DNA from: Vagococcus intermedius
Lineage (GTDB): Bacteria; Bacillota; Bacilli; Lactobacillales; Vagococcaceae
NCBI RefSeq assembly: GCF_029144185.1
Contig: NZ_CP110232.1
Span: 1 to 64,000, forward strand
Direction: 5' to 3'
Length of the DNA: 64,000 nt
Below the pieces are notes generated by a model that did not search any database, was not told the origin of the DNA, and saw only the letters and a program-made list of their open reading frames with translations. The position numbers were made by a program, and so were the translations under genes. Each line of letters opens with the position of its first letter. Position 1 is the first letter of the stretch. Positions 12,261 through 21,487 of the stretch are shown piece by piece.

Positions 12261-13886
12261 TTAGACTGCAAATAATGCTTTGACTTGTTTTTGTAAGTCT
12301 TTATTATCTAAGAATTCATCATAAGTTGTTTCAGCACGGTCAACAACACCCTTATCAGAAACAGCAATGATACGGTTGGCTAAAGTTTGAATGAATTGAT
12401 GGTCATGTGAGGCAAATAAAATTGAGCCTTTGAATCCCATTAAGCCATCATTTAGTGCTGTGATTGATTCTAAATCTAAGTGATTAGTTGGGTCATCTAA
12501 GACTAGGACATTAGATTTAGATAACATTAATTTAGATAACATACAACGGACTTTTTCTCCTCCAGATAAAACGTTAACAGGTTTCATTACTTCATCACCT
12601 GAGAATAGCATTCTACCTAAGAAACTACGTAGGAAGGTATTGTCATCTTCTTCTTTACCAGCATATTGACGTAACCAATCTAAAATAGGTAAATTATTAT
12701 CAAATTCGCTTGAATTATCTTTTGGTAAGTAAGCTTGGGTTGTTGTTACACCCCATTTAACAGTGCCTGCATCTGGTTCCATTTCGCCCATGATAATTTT
12801 AAATAAAGTTGTTGTGACAATATCCGTATTAGCAATGAAAGCTACTTTGTCATCTTTGTTTAAAGTAAAGGAGATATTGTCTAGAACTTTTTTACCATCA
12901 ATTGTTTTAGAAACATTTTCAACAGTTAGTAAATCATTTCCAATTTCACGATCGGGACTAAATCCGACAAAAGGATAGCGACGTGAAGAGGGTTGAATAT
13001 CGTCAATTGTAATTTTTTCTAACATTTTTTTACGTGAAGTTGCTTGTTTTGATTTAGATGCATTGGCACTAAATCTGGCAATGAAGTCTTGTAATTCTTT
13101 TACTTTTTCTTCTTTTTTAGAATTTTGATCGGCTTGTAATTTAGAAGCTAATTGACTTGATTCTAGCCAAAAGTCATAGTTACCAACATAAAGTTGAATT
13201 TTACCAAAGTCTAAGTCAGCCATATGTGTGCAAACTTTATTTAAGAAGTGACGGTCATGGGAAACAACAATGACTGTATTCTCAAAATTGATTAAAAATT
13301 CTTCTAACCAAGCGATAGATTGTGTATCTAACCCATTGGTAGGTTCATCAAGTAAAAGAACGTCAGGTTTACCAAATAAGGCTTGTGCTAGTAAAACTTT
13401 TACTTTCTGACCAGCTGAAAGTTCAGCCATTTTTTGATCATGTAAAGTATCAGGAATATTTAATCCTTGAAGCATCATAGCCGCTTCCGATTCTGCTTCC
13501 CAGCCGCCTAATTCAGCAAATTCTCCTTCTAATTCAGCAGCTCGAATACCATCTTCATCAGAAAAATCTTCTTTCATGTAAATTTCATCTTTTTCTTGCA
13601 TTACTTCATATAAACGTTTGTGCCCCATCATAACTGTAGCAATAACAGTTTCTTCTTCATAATCAAAATGATTTTGTTTTAATGTGGCTAGGCGCTCATC
13701 TGGGCCCATAATCACAGTACCTGTTGTTGGTTCAATTGTTCCATCTAAAACTTTTAAGAAAGTAGATTTTCCAGCACCATTGGCACCAATTAACCCGTAA
13801 CAGTTACCTGGGATAAATTTAATATTAACATCTTCAAATAATTTTCGGTCAGTTAATAACAAACTGACATTTGATACAGTAATCAT
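12261..13886 (-). CDS. ykpA: ABC-F family ATPase, YkpA/YbiT type
   Basis: ABC-F proteins have two ABC ATPase domains without membrane parts and act on the ribosome as translation factors. This 541-residue protein closely follows the B. subtilis YkpA / E. coli YbiT pattern (CYGLIGANGAGKST, FSANASKSKQATSRKK linker, RRYPFVGF). Domain 1 has intact Walker A, LSAGQ signature and DEPTNGLD. Domain 2 has no P-loop lysine (AFIANTDIVTTTLF) and reads LDDPTNHLD, with Asp where the catalytic Glu normally stands, so it probably hydrolyses ATP poorly. It is not one of the known antibiotic-resistance ABC-F types by sequence feel. Convergent with purA, divergent from the peptidase gene. Confidence 0.9.
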   Translation of the reverse strand: MITVSNVSLLLTDRKLFEDVNIKFIPGNCYGLIGANGAGKSTFLKVLDGTIEPTTGTVIMGPDERLATLKQNHFDYEEETVIATVMMGHKRLYEVMQEKDEIYMKEDFSDEDGIRAAELEGEFAELGGWEAESEAAMMLQGLNIPDTLHDQKMAELSAGQKVKVLLAQALFGKPDVLLLDEPTNGLDTQSIAWLEEFLINFENTVIVVSHDRHFLNKVCTHMADLDFGKIQLYVGNYDFWLESSQLASKLQADQNSKKEEKVKELQDFIARFSANASKSKQATSRKKMLEKITIDDIQPSSRRYPFVGFSPDREIGNDLLTVENVSKTIDGKKVLDNISFTLNKDDKVAFIANTDIVTTTLFKIIMGEMEPDAGTVKWGVTTTQAYLPKDNSSEFDNNLPILDWLRQYAGKEEDDNTFLRSFLGRMLFSGDEVMKPVNVLSGGEKVRCMLSKLMLSKSNVLVLDDPTNHLDLESITALNDGLMGFKGSILFASHDHQFIQTLANRIIAVSDKGVVDRAETTYDEFLDNKDLQKQVKALFAV

Positions 13887-14002
13887 GTCATTCCTCTATT
13901 CTTTATTCTATATTTTATCGTAATTTTTCGATAGACCTCTTTGCATTATAACGAGGAATTTATGCTTTTACAAGGTATTTACAAGGTTTTAAATAGAAGT
14001 AG

Positions 14003-14011
14003 TGTTATAAT
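14003..14011 (+). promoter_or_regulatory. Extended -10 promoter of the oligoendopeptidase gene
   Basis: TGTTATAAT is an extended -10 element; no good -35 box is present at 17 bases. Confidence 0.5.
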
Positions 14012-14054
14012 AAAAAAGATTAGAAAATAATGAGATTGAAAGGGTTGGAGCTAA

Positions 14055-15752
14055 ATGGAAAAGTTTTCAGAATTTTGTTATAAACGTCCAAACTATGATG
14101 AAGTCAAAAAGCAAATGAGAGCTAGAATAGAAGAGTTGAAAATAGCTGATGCAAAGTTGACTGTGACGTTAGCTGAAGAATTAAATTTATTAAATAGCGA
14201 GATTAATTCGCAACAAATCATTAGCAATATTAGACACTCAATTGATATAACAGATACCTTTTATAATGAAGAAAATGATTATTGGAATGAATATGCGCCG
14301 TTATATGAAGAATTGATTACGGACTACTATCGTGGAGTATTAGCGTCGCCACATCAAGAAGTATTGAGAACAACATTCCCAGCAACTTTTTTTTTAATAG
14401 CAGAAAATCAGCTTAAAACTTTTTCACCAGCAATTATTGAATTGTCTCAAACGGAAAATAATTTGATTAGTCGTTATGAAAAAATATTAGCTACGGCAGA
14501 AGTAGAGTTTAATAATGAAAAAATGCCGTTACCTAAATTGGGCCCATTTTATCAAAGTCCAGATCGTCATGTTCGTCAAGCTGCTGATCAAGTAAGAAGT
14601 CACTTTTTTGCTAGTAAAGAAATTGAATTAGATGAGATCTACGATAGTCTCGTTAAAGTTAGGACTAGTATGGCAAAAGAGTTAGGTTATCCTGATTATG
14701 TAGCAATGGGATACGATATGATGAATCGTTTTGATTATGATCGTAATATGGTAGAAAGTTATCGAAAAGAAATCTTAAGTCAGGTTGTTCCACTCACTCA
14801 AAAATTGTATAAAAGACAAGCAGAACGCTTAGGATTAGAAACATTGTATCATTATGATTTGCCTATTGAGTTTAGTGAGGGCAATGCTATACCGAAAGGA
14901 ACAGCTGAAGAAATTTTAGACAAAGGGGTCACTATGTATCAAGAGTTGTCTCCTGAAACGGGTGAATTTATGTCGCAAATGATGGACCGTCAATTGCTAG
15001 ATGTATTAAGTAAGCCAGGTAAACAAAGTGGTGGCTATTGTGATTTTATTGCAAGTTATCAAGCTCCGTTTATTTTTGCTAATTTTAATGGAACATCAGG
15101 TGATATTGATGTGTTGACTCATGAAGCAGGGCATGCTTTTCAAGTTTATCAGTCTCGTTGGATTAAAGAACCAGAGTGTGTCTTTCCGACATATGAAAGT
15201 TGTGAAATTCATTCTATGAGCATGGAATTCTTTACCTGGCCATGGATGCACTTATTTTTTGAAGAGCAAACTGAAAAATACTACTATTCTCATTTATCTG
15301 ATGCCGTAGAATTCTTACCTTATGGCGTGTTAGTTGATCACTTCCAACACGAAGTATATGAACATCCAGAAATGACACCACAAGAACGCAAAACGACATG
15401 GCGTAGATTGGAAAGGATGTACTGCCCAGAACGTGACTATAGTCACGATAACTTTTTAGAAAAGGGGACATATTGGTATCGTCAAGGTCATATCTTTGCC
15501 TCACCTTTCTATTATATTGACTATACTTTAGCACAAGTTTGTGCTTTTCAATTTTGGCAGAAAGCCTATATAGAAAAAGATCCATGTGCTTGGAATGATT
15601 ACATGAGCATTTGCAAAGTGGGGGGGACGAAGACCTTTTTAGAAATTATTAATTTAGCTAAGCTAAATTCACCATTTGAAGAAGGGTCATTAAGAAAAGT
15701 GATGGAAACAATCGATGGGTATTTAAGTAATATTAAAGATGAGGTATTATAA
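14055..15752 (+). CDS. M3 family oligoendopeptidase (PepF-like)
   Basis: M3 metallopeptidases cut short peptides in the cytoplasm. The 565-residue protein has the zinc motif HEAGH at residues 356-360 and a downstream zinc-ligand Glu in the CEIHSMSMEF segment. There is no signal peptide. The ATG at 14055 has a GGTTGGAG site. The HAD phosphatase gene follows after 39 bases and probably shares its transcript. It belongs to the shorter M3 subgroup annotated simply as oligoendopeptidase; substrate choice cannot be read from the sequence. Confidence 0.9.
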   Translation: MEKFSEFCYKRPNYDEVKKQMRARIEELKIADAKLTVTLAEELNLLNSEINSQQIISNIRHSIDITDTFYNEENDYWNEYAPLYEELITDYYRGVLASPHQEVLRTTFPATFFLIAENQLKTFSPAIIELSQTENNLISRYEKILATAEVEFNNEKMPLPKLGPFYQSPDRHVRQAADQVRSHFFASKEIELDEIYDSLVKVRTSMAKELGYPDYVAMGYDMMNRFDYDRNMVESYRKEILSQVVPLTQKLYKRQAERLGLETLYHYDLPIEFSEGNAIPKGTAEEILDKGVTMYQELSPETGEFMSQMMDRQLLDVLSKPGKQSGGYCDFIASYQAPFIFANFNGTSGDIDVLTHEAGHAFQVYQSRWIKEPECVFPTYESCEIHSMSMEFFTWPWMHLFFEEQTEKYYYSHLSDAVEFLPYGVLVDHFQHEVYEHPEMTPQERKTTWRRLERMYCPERDYSHDNFLEKGTYWYRQGHIFASPFYYIDYTLAQVCAFQFWQKAYIEKDPCAWNDYMSICKVGGTKTFLEIINLAKLNSPFEEGSLRKVMETIDGYLSNIKDEVL

Positions 15753-15791
15753 AGAAGTAACGATTAATGATTAGTTGAAGGAGAATTTTGA

Positions 15792-16604
15792 ATGGGAATT
15801 AAGTTAGTAGCAATTGATATTGATGGAACATTGATTAACTCAAAGCATGAAATAACTGTTAAAACTAAAGAAGTAATTGCTGAGGCAAAAGCGCAAGGAA
15901 TTAAAATTGTGATTGCAACAGGTCGACCATATCCTGGTGTTGTAAAAATATTAAAAGAGCTTAATTTGGAAGAACAAGGTGATTATGTCATTACATATAA
16001 TGGTTCTTTAGTGCAGGAAACTGACACACAAAAAGCAATTGCATCTCATGGGTTGTCCCATGATGATTTTATTGAGATTGAGGCGATGTCACGTTCATTG
16101 GGAGTTAACCTCCATACGATTGATAGTGAGAAAATTTACACAGCTAATCAACATATCAGTCCTTATACAATTCATGAAGCCAGTCTTGTTAATATGCCAC
16201 TATATTATCGTTCGGTTGATCAAATGACTGATGATATTGAAGTAGTAAAAATGATGATGGTGGCTGACCCTGAATTTTTAGATACTGCTATTGCTAAAGT
16301 TCCAACATGGTTTACTGATAAGTATAGTGTTAGTAAGAGTATGCCATTTTATTATGAAGTGTTAAACAAACAAGCTAATAAAGGTTTAGCCTTAATCGAA
16401 TTAGCTGAGTATTTAAATATTCCAATAGCTGAAACAATGGCAATTGGGGATAATGAAAATGATTTAGAAATGATTGAAGCAGCAGGTAAAGGAGTTGCTA
16501 TGGCTAACGCAGTTTCCAAATTAAAAGCAGTAGCTGATTTAGAAACTTTTTCAAATGATGAAGATGGTGTAGCAGAAGCAATAAAAAAATATGTATTAAA
16601 ATAA
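15792..16604 (+). CDS. Cof-type HAD-superfamily phosphatase
   Basis: Members of this group dephosphorylate sugar phosphates, flavin or pyridoxal phosphates; the substrate here is unknown. The 270-residue protein shows the nucleophile motif DIDGT (Asp9, Asp11), motif II in IATGRPY, and the C-terminal metal motif GDNENDLEMIEAAG. The length and cap type (C2) fit the Cof/YidA group. It lies 39 bases after the peptidase gene, with an AAGGAG site, and ends in a strong terminator. Confidence 0.88.
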   Translation: MGIKLVAIDIDGTLINSKHEITVKTKEVIAEAKAQGIKIVIATGRPYPGVVKILKELNLEEQGDYVITYNGSLVQETDTQKAIASHGLSHDDFIEIEAMSRSLGVNLHTIDSEKIYTANQHISPYTIHEASLVNMPLYYRSVDQMTDDIEVVKMMMVADPEFLDTAIAKVPTWFTDKYSVSKSMPFYYEVLNKQANKGLALIELAEYLNIPIAETMAIGDNENDLEMIEAAGKGVAMANAVSKLKAVADLETFSNDEDGVAEAIKKYVLK

Positions 16605-16636
16605 AAAAAAACACCGAAATTTTTCGGTGTTTTTTT
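16604..16636. terminator. Bidirectional terminator (HAD gene / dmkB)
   Basis: ACACCGAAA and TTTCGGTGT flank a two-base TT segment that, with unpairing of the closing pairs, forms the loop. Runs of A before and T after give a U tract on both strands between the two convergent genes. Confidence 0.85.
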
Positions 16637-17622
16637 TATTGTTTCCGACTTAAAAGTAATTCAGTTAAGTCATAAAGAGTTTCTTTAGTTTTTTGTTCAT
16701 TTTTAGGTAAACGTGAAATTTCTTTTAAGGCTTTAGTTGTATAAAATTCAGCTAATGTATTAGCTGAATCAATACCTCCAGAAGAGTGAACAATTTCAAA
16801 GACTTTTTCAGTATCTTCTGAGGTCATATGTTCCTTTTTTGAGAGATAAGGCAGTAATTCTGTTTTATGTGTTTCCAAGGCATAAAGTAAAGGTAGACTA
16901 TAGACCCCTTGCTTTACATCTTCCAGAACTGGCTTGCCGATTTGTTCACTTTCTTGTGAATAGTCCAAAATATCATCTAAAATCTGAAAGGTAATTCCAA
17001 TAGCATACCCAATATTTTGACACTTTTTAGCGAATAAAGGAGAGCAACCAGACTCATATGCACCTACAGAGCAACTTAAACCAAAAAGTTCGGCTGTTTT
17101 GCCACCAATATTTTTCAAATAGGTCGTTACAGACATAGACGTATCATAACGGTTATTCATTTGGCCTAATTCACCAGCTAAGATTGTCTCCATACTACGT
17201 GCATTAAGTTGGATACTTTTCAAGGTTGAGGCATGGTTAGAAAGTATTTTAAAACAGCTGACAAACAGGTAGTCACCGGCATAAACAGCGACGTCTTTAC
17301 CAAACCGATGTTGCAGAGTTTCTTGATTACGTCTGAGACCTGCTTCATCCACAATATCATCATGAATTAAAGTAGCAGTGTGAAGTGTTTCCATGGCAGC
17401 TGCTAAGGCTGTTATCTTATCTTTGTTAACATTTTTGCCAAACTGTGAAAAGAGCAAGAGGTAGGCAGGGCGTAGTAACTTACCTCCAGAATGCATCATT
17501 GTCAAAATTGCCTCTTCAACTTCAGGATTTGAGATATTAATAGATTTTTCCATTAATTTTAATGTTTTTTTTAAATCTTTGGACAAATCAGGGTAATCGT
17601 TCCATAATTTGTGTATTTTCAT
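16636..17622 (-). CDS. dmkB: Polyprenyl diphosphate synthase, FLEET-associated (DmkB-like)
   Basis: This enzyme extends allylic diphosphates to make the side chain of a quinone. The 328-residue protein has both Asp-rich motifs, DDIVDE in the LIHDDIVDEAGLRR segment and DDILD in FQILDDILDY, plus GGKLLRPA near the N-terminus. On its own it would be called heptaprenyl diphosphate synthase component II. The FLEET genes next to it (eetB, ndh2, and dmkA on the other arm) make the Listeria DmkB role, supplying demethylmenaquinone for electron transfer, the likely one. It lies 28 bases after eetB. Confidence 0.87.
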   Translation of the reverse strand: MKIHKLWNDYPDLSKDLKKTLKLMEKSINISNPEVEEAILTMMHSGGKLLRPAYLLLFSQFGKNVNKDKITALAAAMETLHTATLIHDDIVDEAGLRRNQETLQHRFGKDVAVYAGDYLFVSCFKILSNHASTLKSIQLNARSMETILAGELGQMNNRYDTSMSVTTYLKNIGGKTAELFGLSCSVGAYESGCSPLFAKKCQNIGYAIGITFQILDDILDYSQESEQIGKPVLEDVKQGVYSLPLLYALETHKTELLPYLSKKEHMTSEDTEKVFEIVHSSGGIDSANTLAEFYTTKALKEISRLPKNEQKTKETLYDLTELLLSRKQ

Positions 17623-17650
17623 GAGTAAACTCCTTATAGTAATAATCCAA

Positions 17651-18193
17651 TTAAGAGTTGCTAGTTTGTGTTTCGTGATGTTCTTTAAATTGTTTTAATG
17701 TTTTGACATGTTCTAATAAATAATTTGCAGCAATGCCAACTGCTAAACCTGCTAAGATACCAATAATTGATAGGACAGGTAAATAGAGCATAACAGTCCA
17801 AGACTGAGCTATAAAACTAGCTGTAAGCAGCTGACCAACGTTATGAAGGAAACCACCAACAGAACTTATTCCAATAATACTCACTCGTTTAGGTCCTAAA
17901 CTCTTAGTCAAAATCATACCAAAATAACTTAATAAAGCACCTGATGCACTGTAAAGTAGAGTAGAAATAGTACCACCAAGTAAGGTTGTTAAGATTAAAC
18001 GCAAGCAAACAAGAAAAAAACTTTCTCTTTTTGACATAGTAAAGAGTGAAATTATTGTAATAAGGTTGGCTAATCCTAATTTAGCACCTGGTGCAAAGGC
18101 GAAAGGAAAAGGAATCATATTCTCTAGTAAGCCAATGATTACACCTTGCGCGACTAATAATGAAATATAAATTAATTTTTTATTTTTCGTCAT
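17651..18193 (-). CDS. eetB: EetB-like membrane protein (Gx transporter family)
   Basis: The 180-residue protein is largely hydrophobic, with about five membrane segments, and has the PFPFAFAPGAKLGLANL motif near residues 28-44. The family is often labelled heptaprenyl diphosphate synthase component I, or Gx transporter. In Listeria the homologue EetB is needed for flavin-based extracellular electron transfer, by an unresolved mechanism. It forms a two-gene unit with dmkB. The small NusG-like partner EetA, usually adjacent, is not found in this window. Confidence 0.82.
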   Translation of the reverse strand: MTKNKKLIYISLLVAQGVIIGLLENMIPFPFAFAPGAKLGLANLITIISLFTMSKRESFFLVCLRLILTTLLGGTISTLLYSASGALLSYFGMILTKSLGPKRVSIIGISSVGGFLHNVGQLLTASFIAQSWTVMLYLPVLSIIGILAGLAVGIAANYLLEHVKTLKQFKEHHETQTSNS

Positions 18194-18293
18194 AATAAGC
18201 CTCCCAATTGATTAGCTTAGTATATCATAAAATAACTCTTTAAAAGAGTGGGGTTTTTAATAAAAATCGGTTATTTTATGGACTATAAGTAAA

Positions 18294-18333
18294 AATAAAG
18301 CTCTAGAGGATGTCCCCTAGAACTTTATTAGTA
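18294..18333 (-). terminator. Terminator of ndh2
   Basis: A 16-bp stem (18294-18309 with 18314-18329) with a four-base loop. Its two mismatches become G-U pairs only on the minus-strand RNA, followed by TTTT, so it is oriented for ndh2. eetB-dmkB therefore probably has its own promoter. Confidence 0.8.
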
Positions 18334-18341
18334 AGGGTAGC

Positions 18342-20255
18342 TTATATGCTTCGCCCATATATTGATTTTACGTCACCGTACCACCATTTACCAAGTTTAC
18401 GTTGCAACCATGGCACAACCCATTTATCTAAACCTAGAGCTCTACCTGAACCATTCATTAGAGCAAAGGCCACTGGGATAAACCAAATGTTAACCCAATA
18501 GAACATTCCTGATAAACAGAAAGCAGCAACTAATGCAATTGTTGTTGCACTAGCTAACCAAGTGAATAAGCCAGCGATAAGTGCTAATGCAATTAACACC
18601 TCAAAAATTGTCATGAATTTTTGCATAAATAAAGCAACTTCTTTATTAGGCATCATAAATTCCATAACAGATGAGAACCATTTTGGCATATGATCGAAAA
18701 CAAGCATTGGTTCTTCACCATAAGCATAGCTTAAACCAAAAGCAGCTTGTGTTGCAGTATCCGTTGCACCAGCTGCAGCAGTATCACCGGCTGCAGAGGC
18801 ACCAGTTGTAGCAGCATCTTGTAACCACGGGAATGGGAAAGCGACAGTGTCAGTAAACCAAGAACCTTCTCCAAACCATGTTGAAGGTTTTAAGTAATCT
18901 CCTTCGCCAACAACTTTTTTCATTGCTTCAACTAACCATACTAAACCATAGAAGATACGTAGTGGTACAGACCATAAGACATTGCTGTTACGCGACGAGT
19001 GTCCCCGAGCAACATTACGCTCATCTTTAATATGGAAGAATTCATGCATCATATATTGGAATGCATAGTAACCTGAACGAATATCTAAGAAATATTTTAA
19101 GTTAATCATATGTTTCATTAAAATAGCTAGGAAACCACTTAAGTGAATTTTATCAAATAGACAAGCAACTCCATATTTAGAACCAATTGAAACCATGAAA
19201 CCTTGATAGTTACCTTTATATTTGTGTTTTTCAGTTCCGTTAATCTCAGCAACAATATTTGTAGCGGCGCAATGGCCAGTACCTTCAGCTGCTTGAACAA
19301 TTTGAGGAGTAGGTGTATTTTCGAACTCTTCATAATAAACTAAATCTCCGACAACATAAACACCTTTATCTTCAAAACCTTTGGCTTGCATGTACTCATT
19401 GGCAACTAGACGATTTGCACGAGCTGATTCCATACCGAATTCTTTAGCATCACTATTTGCTTGAACACCAGCTGTCCAGATTAACGTGTGTGTTGGAATG
19501 ATGTCGCCATTTTTTAGTCTGATAGAATCTTCAGAAACTTCAACGATTGGGGAATCTTTAAGAATTTGAATGCCTTTTTTAACCATGAAACGCTCAGCTT
19601 TACCGGCATCATTACGATCCAACATGTTTAAGATAGTAGGGGCTGCTTCGACTACTAATAATTGAATTTCATCAGCTGTAATTTTATTATCTTTAGCCAA
19701 ACGATCTTTCCAATCTAGTAATTCGCCCATCATTTCAATACCAGTAAACCCTGAACCACAGACAACAAATGTCAGCATTGCTTTACGCAACTCTGCATCG
19801 GGTTCAATAGCGGCTTTTTTTACAGTTTTTTGGATGTGCTCACGTAATTTGATAGAGTCTTCCATAGACCATAAAGTGTAGCCGTGTTCTTTAACGCCTG
19901 GAGTTCCGAAGTCGTTCGGTTCGCCTCCCATACCCAACATTACATAATCAAATGGGTACTCTCCATTTTCAGTAACAACAACTTTGTTTTCTTTGTCGAT
20001 AGTTGTAACATTATCAGTTACTAGTTTGACATTTTTACGTTTACAGAATAAACGTTGTAAGTCATATTGAATAGCGGTAGGTTCTACACGACCTCCAGCC
20101 ACTTCATGTAACTCTGTCATCATTGTTTGATAAGAATGACGATCAATTAATGTGATTTCAACATCTGGATTTTTTTTCAGTTTTTTTGAAAGTGTTTTAG
20201 TAGCAAACACGCCTGAGTATCCAGCACCGACTACGACGATTTTTGTTTTTGCCAT
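18342..20255 (-). CDS. ndh2: Type II NADH dehydrogenase with C-terminal membrane domain (Ndh2)
   Basis: Ndh2 oxidises NADH and passes electrons to a membrane quinone without pumping protons. The 637-residue protein has an FAD-binding GAGYSG (10-15), a second nucleotide-binding motif VVCGSGFTGIE, and a third core segment VVGDLVYYEE. After about residue 420 comes a DoxX-like membrane domain with several hydrophobic helices, the extension found in the Listeria electron-transfer Ndh2 and absent from ordinary Ndh. An Ala/Thr-rich low-complexity stretch (about 478-505) interrupts that domain. ATG with a GGAGAGG site. Divergent from pplA. Confidence 0.92.
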   Translation of the reverse strand: MAKTKIVVVGAGYSGVFATKTLSKKLKKNPDVEITLIDRHSYQTMMTELHEVAGGRVEPTAIQYDLQRLFCKRKNVKLVTDNVTTIDKENKVVVTENGEYPFDYVMLGMGGEPNDFGTPGVKEHGYTLWSMEDSIKLREHIQKTVKKAAIEPDAELRKAMLTFVVCGSGFTGIEMMGELLDWKDRLAKDNKITADEIQLLVVEAAPTILNMLDRNDAGKAERFMVKKGIQILKDSPIVEVSEDSIRLKNGDIIPTHTLIWTAGVQANSDAKEFGMESARANRLVANEYMQAKGFEDKGVYVVGDLVYYEEFENTPTPQIVQAAEGTGHCAATNIVAEINGTEKHKYKGNYQGFMVSIGSKYGVACLFDKIHLSGFLAILMKHMINLKYFLDIRSGYYAFQYMMHEFFHIKDERNVARGHSSRNSNVLWSVPLRIFYGLVWLVEAMKKVVGEGDYLKPSTWFGEGSWFTDTVAFPFPWLQDAATTGASAAGDTAAAGATDTATQAAFGLSYAYGEEPMLVFDHMPKWFSSVMEFMMPNKEVALFMQKFMTIFEVLIALALIAGLFTWLASATTIALVAAFCLSGMFYWVNIWFIPVAFALMNGSGRALGLDKWVVPWLQRKLGKWWYGDVKSIYGRSI

Positions 20256-20301
20256 AGTAAATAACCTCTCCTTTGAAGTGAAATAAAATAAAATAATTGC
20301 C

Positions 20302-20320
20302 TTGAAAATAATTACACAAT
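20302..20320 (-). promoter_or_regulatory. Rex-like operator at the ndh2 start site
   Basis: On the minus strand the bases read ATTGTGTAATTATTTTCAAG-like sequence, with a good TTGTG half and a degenerate second half of the Rex pattern TTGTGA-N6-TCACAA. It begins where transcription from the ndh2 promoter should begin. A very similar motif lies at the same place in the pplA promoter. Confidence 0.4.
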
Positions 20321-20327
20321 CTATCTT

Positions 20328-20356
20328 ATTATATATGGAAATAGCCAGTATGTCTA
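20328..20356 (-). promoter_or_regulatory. Promoter of ndh2
   Basis: On the minus strand: TAGACA (20356-20351), a 17-base spacer and TATAAT (20333-20328). Confidence 0.75.
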
Positions 20357-20442
20357 ACTAATTCATCATATTATAATAATTTAATAATTCAAAGTTTGAA
20401 AAACTTTTTATGTGAAATTTTTAAGGAAAATGTTTTTTTATA

Positions 20443-20471
20443 TTGCATTAAAAGTTAGGATAAGATAGAAT
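20443..20471 (+). promoter_or_regulatory. Promoter of pplA
   Basis: TTGCAT (20443-20448), a 17-base spacer and TAGAAT (20466-20471). Confidence 0.7.
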
Positions 20472-20475
20472 GAAT

Positions 20476-20494
20476 ATGTAAAATATTTCACAAT
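20476..20494 (+). promoter_or_regulatory. Rex-like operator at the pplA start site
   Basis: The reverse complement reads ATTGTGAAATATTTTACAT: a perfect TTGTGA half and a second half with two mismatches to TCACAA. It covers about +1 to +17 of the pplA transcript. Confidence 0.4.
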
Positions 20495-20532
20495 GAATAA
20501 AATAACTACAAAAGAAAAGGTGGAGAAAACTT

Positions 20533-21468
20533 ATGAAAAAAACAAAATTTCTAACAGGTTTTGCAGTATTAGCAATGTCATCATTATTATTGGTAGCATG
20601 CGCTCCAGATAATAAAACAGATGATAAGGCAGCAGACACTAAAACAGAAGAAACAGTTAAATCATCTGATAAAAAAGAAGAAGCTAAAGATGAAGAAAAA
20701 GCACCTGCCAAAAAAGTTGCTGGTGGCGACTTAAAAGATGGTACTTATAAATTAGAAGAAAAAAATGAAAATAATGGTTACCGTGCAACTTTCGAAATGA
20801 CAGTAAAAGATGGGAAAATTACTGATTCTAAATACGATAACATCAATAAAGATGGTAAATCAAAAACAGAAGATAAAGAATATAACAAAATGATGACTGA
20901 AAAATCAGGTGTTGGTCCAGAAACATTTATTCCTGAATTGAATGAAGCATTTCTTGCAGCACAAGATGCTAGTGGTGTTGAAGTAGTAACAGGTGCGACT
21001 CATTCAACAGGTTCATTCAAAAATTATGCACAACAATTAATCCAAGCGGCTCAAGCTGGTAATACTGATACAATTGAAATTGATAATGGTGCTGATTTAA
21101 AAGATGGTGAGTACACATTGGAAGAAAAAAATGATTCAAATGGTTACCATACTGTCTTTACAATGGTAGTGAAAGATAAAAAAATTGCGGAATCAAACTA
21201 TGACAATCTGAATAAAGATGGTAAATCAAAACAAAAAGATGCAGATTATAACAAAATGATGAAAGAACAAGCGGGTACTAGCCCAGAAACATTCATCCCA
21301 GAATTAAATAAAGCATTAGAAGAAAAAGGTGCTCCTGCTGAAGTTGAAGTAGTAACAGGTGCGACTCATTCAACACATTCATTCCAAATGTATGCTGAAC
21401 AATTAGTTAATGCTGCTGAAAAAGGCGCAACTGATAAAATTGTTGTTGATAACATTGTAACTGAATAG
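20533..21468 (+). CDS. pplA: Flavinylated electron-transfer lipoprotein PplA
   Basis: In Listeria PplA is the surface lipoprotein that carries covalent FMN and passes electrons out of the cell. The 311-residue protein has a lipoprotein signal peptide (lipobox LLVAC, lipid Cys23), a charged Lys/Glu/Asp linker to about residue 65, and two tandem FMN-binding domains that each begin LKDG(T/E)Y and end VEVVTGATHST. The Thr residues expected to bear FMN are Thr156 and Thr278. ATG with an AAAGGTGGAG site. First gene of the plus arm of the cluster; fmnB next door encodes the enzyme that would load it. Confidence 0.93.
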   Translation: MKKTKFLTGFAVLAMSSLLLVACAPDNKTDDKAADTKTEETVKSSDKKEEAKDEEKAPAKKVAGGDLKDGTYKLEEKNENNGYRATFEMTVKDGKITDSKYDNINKDGKSKTEDKEYNKMMTEKSGVGPETFIPELNEAFLAAQDASGVEVVTGATHSTGSFKNYAQQLIQAAQAGNTDTIEIDNGADLKDGEYTLEEKNDSNGYHTVFTMVVKDKKIAESNYDNLNKDGKSKQKDADYNKMMKEQAGTSPETFIPELNKALEEKGAPAEVEVVTGATHSTHSFQMYAEQLVNAAEKGATDKIVVDNIVTE

Positions 21469-21487
21469 TCAGTTTGATAACTGTCTT

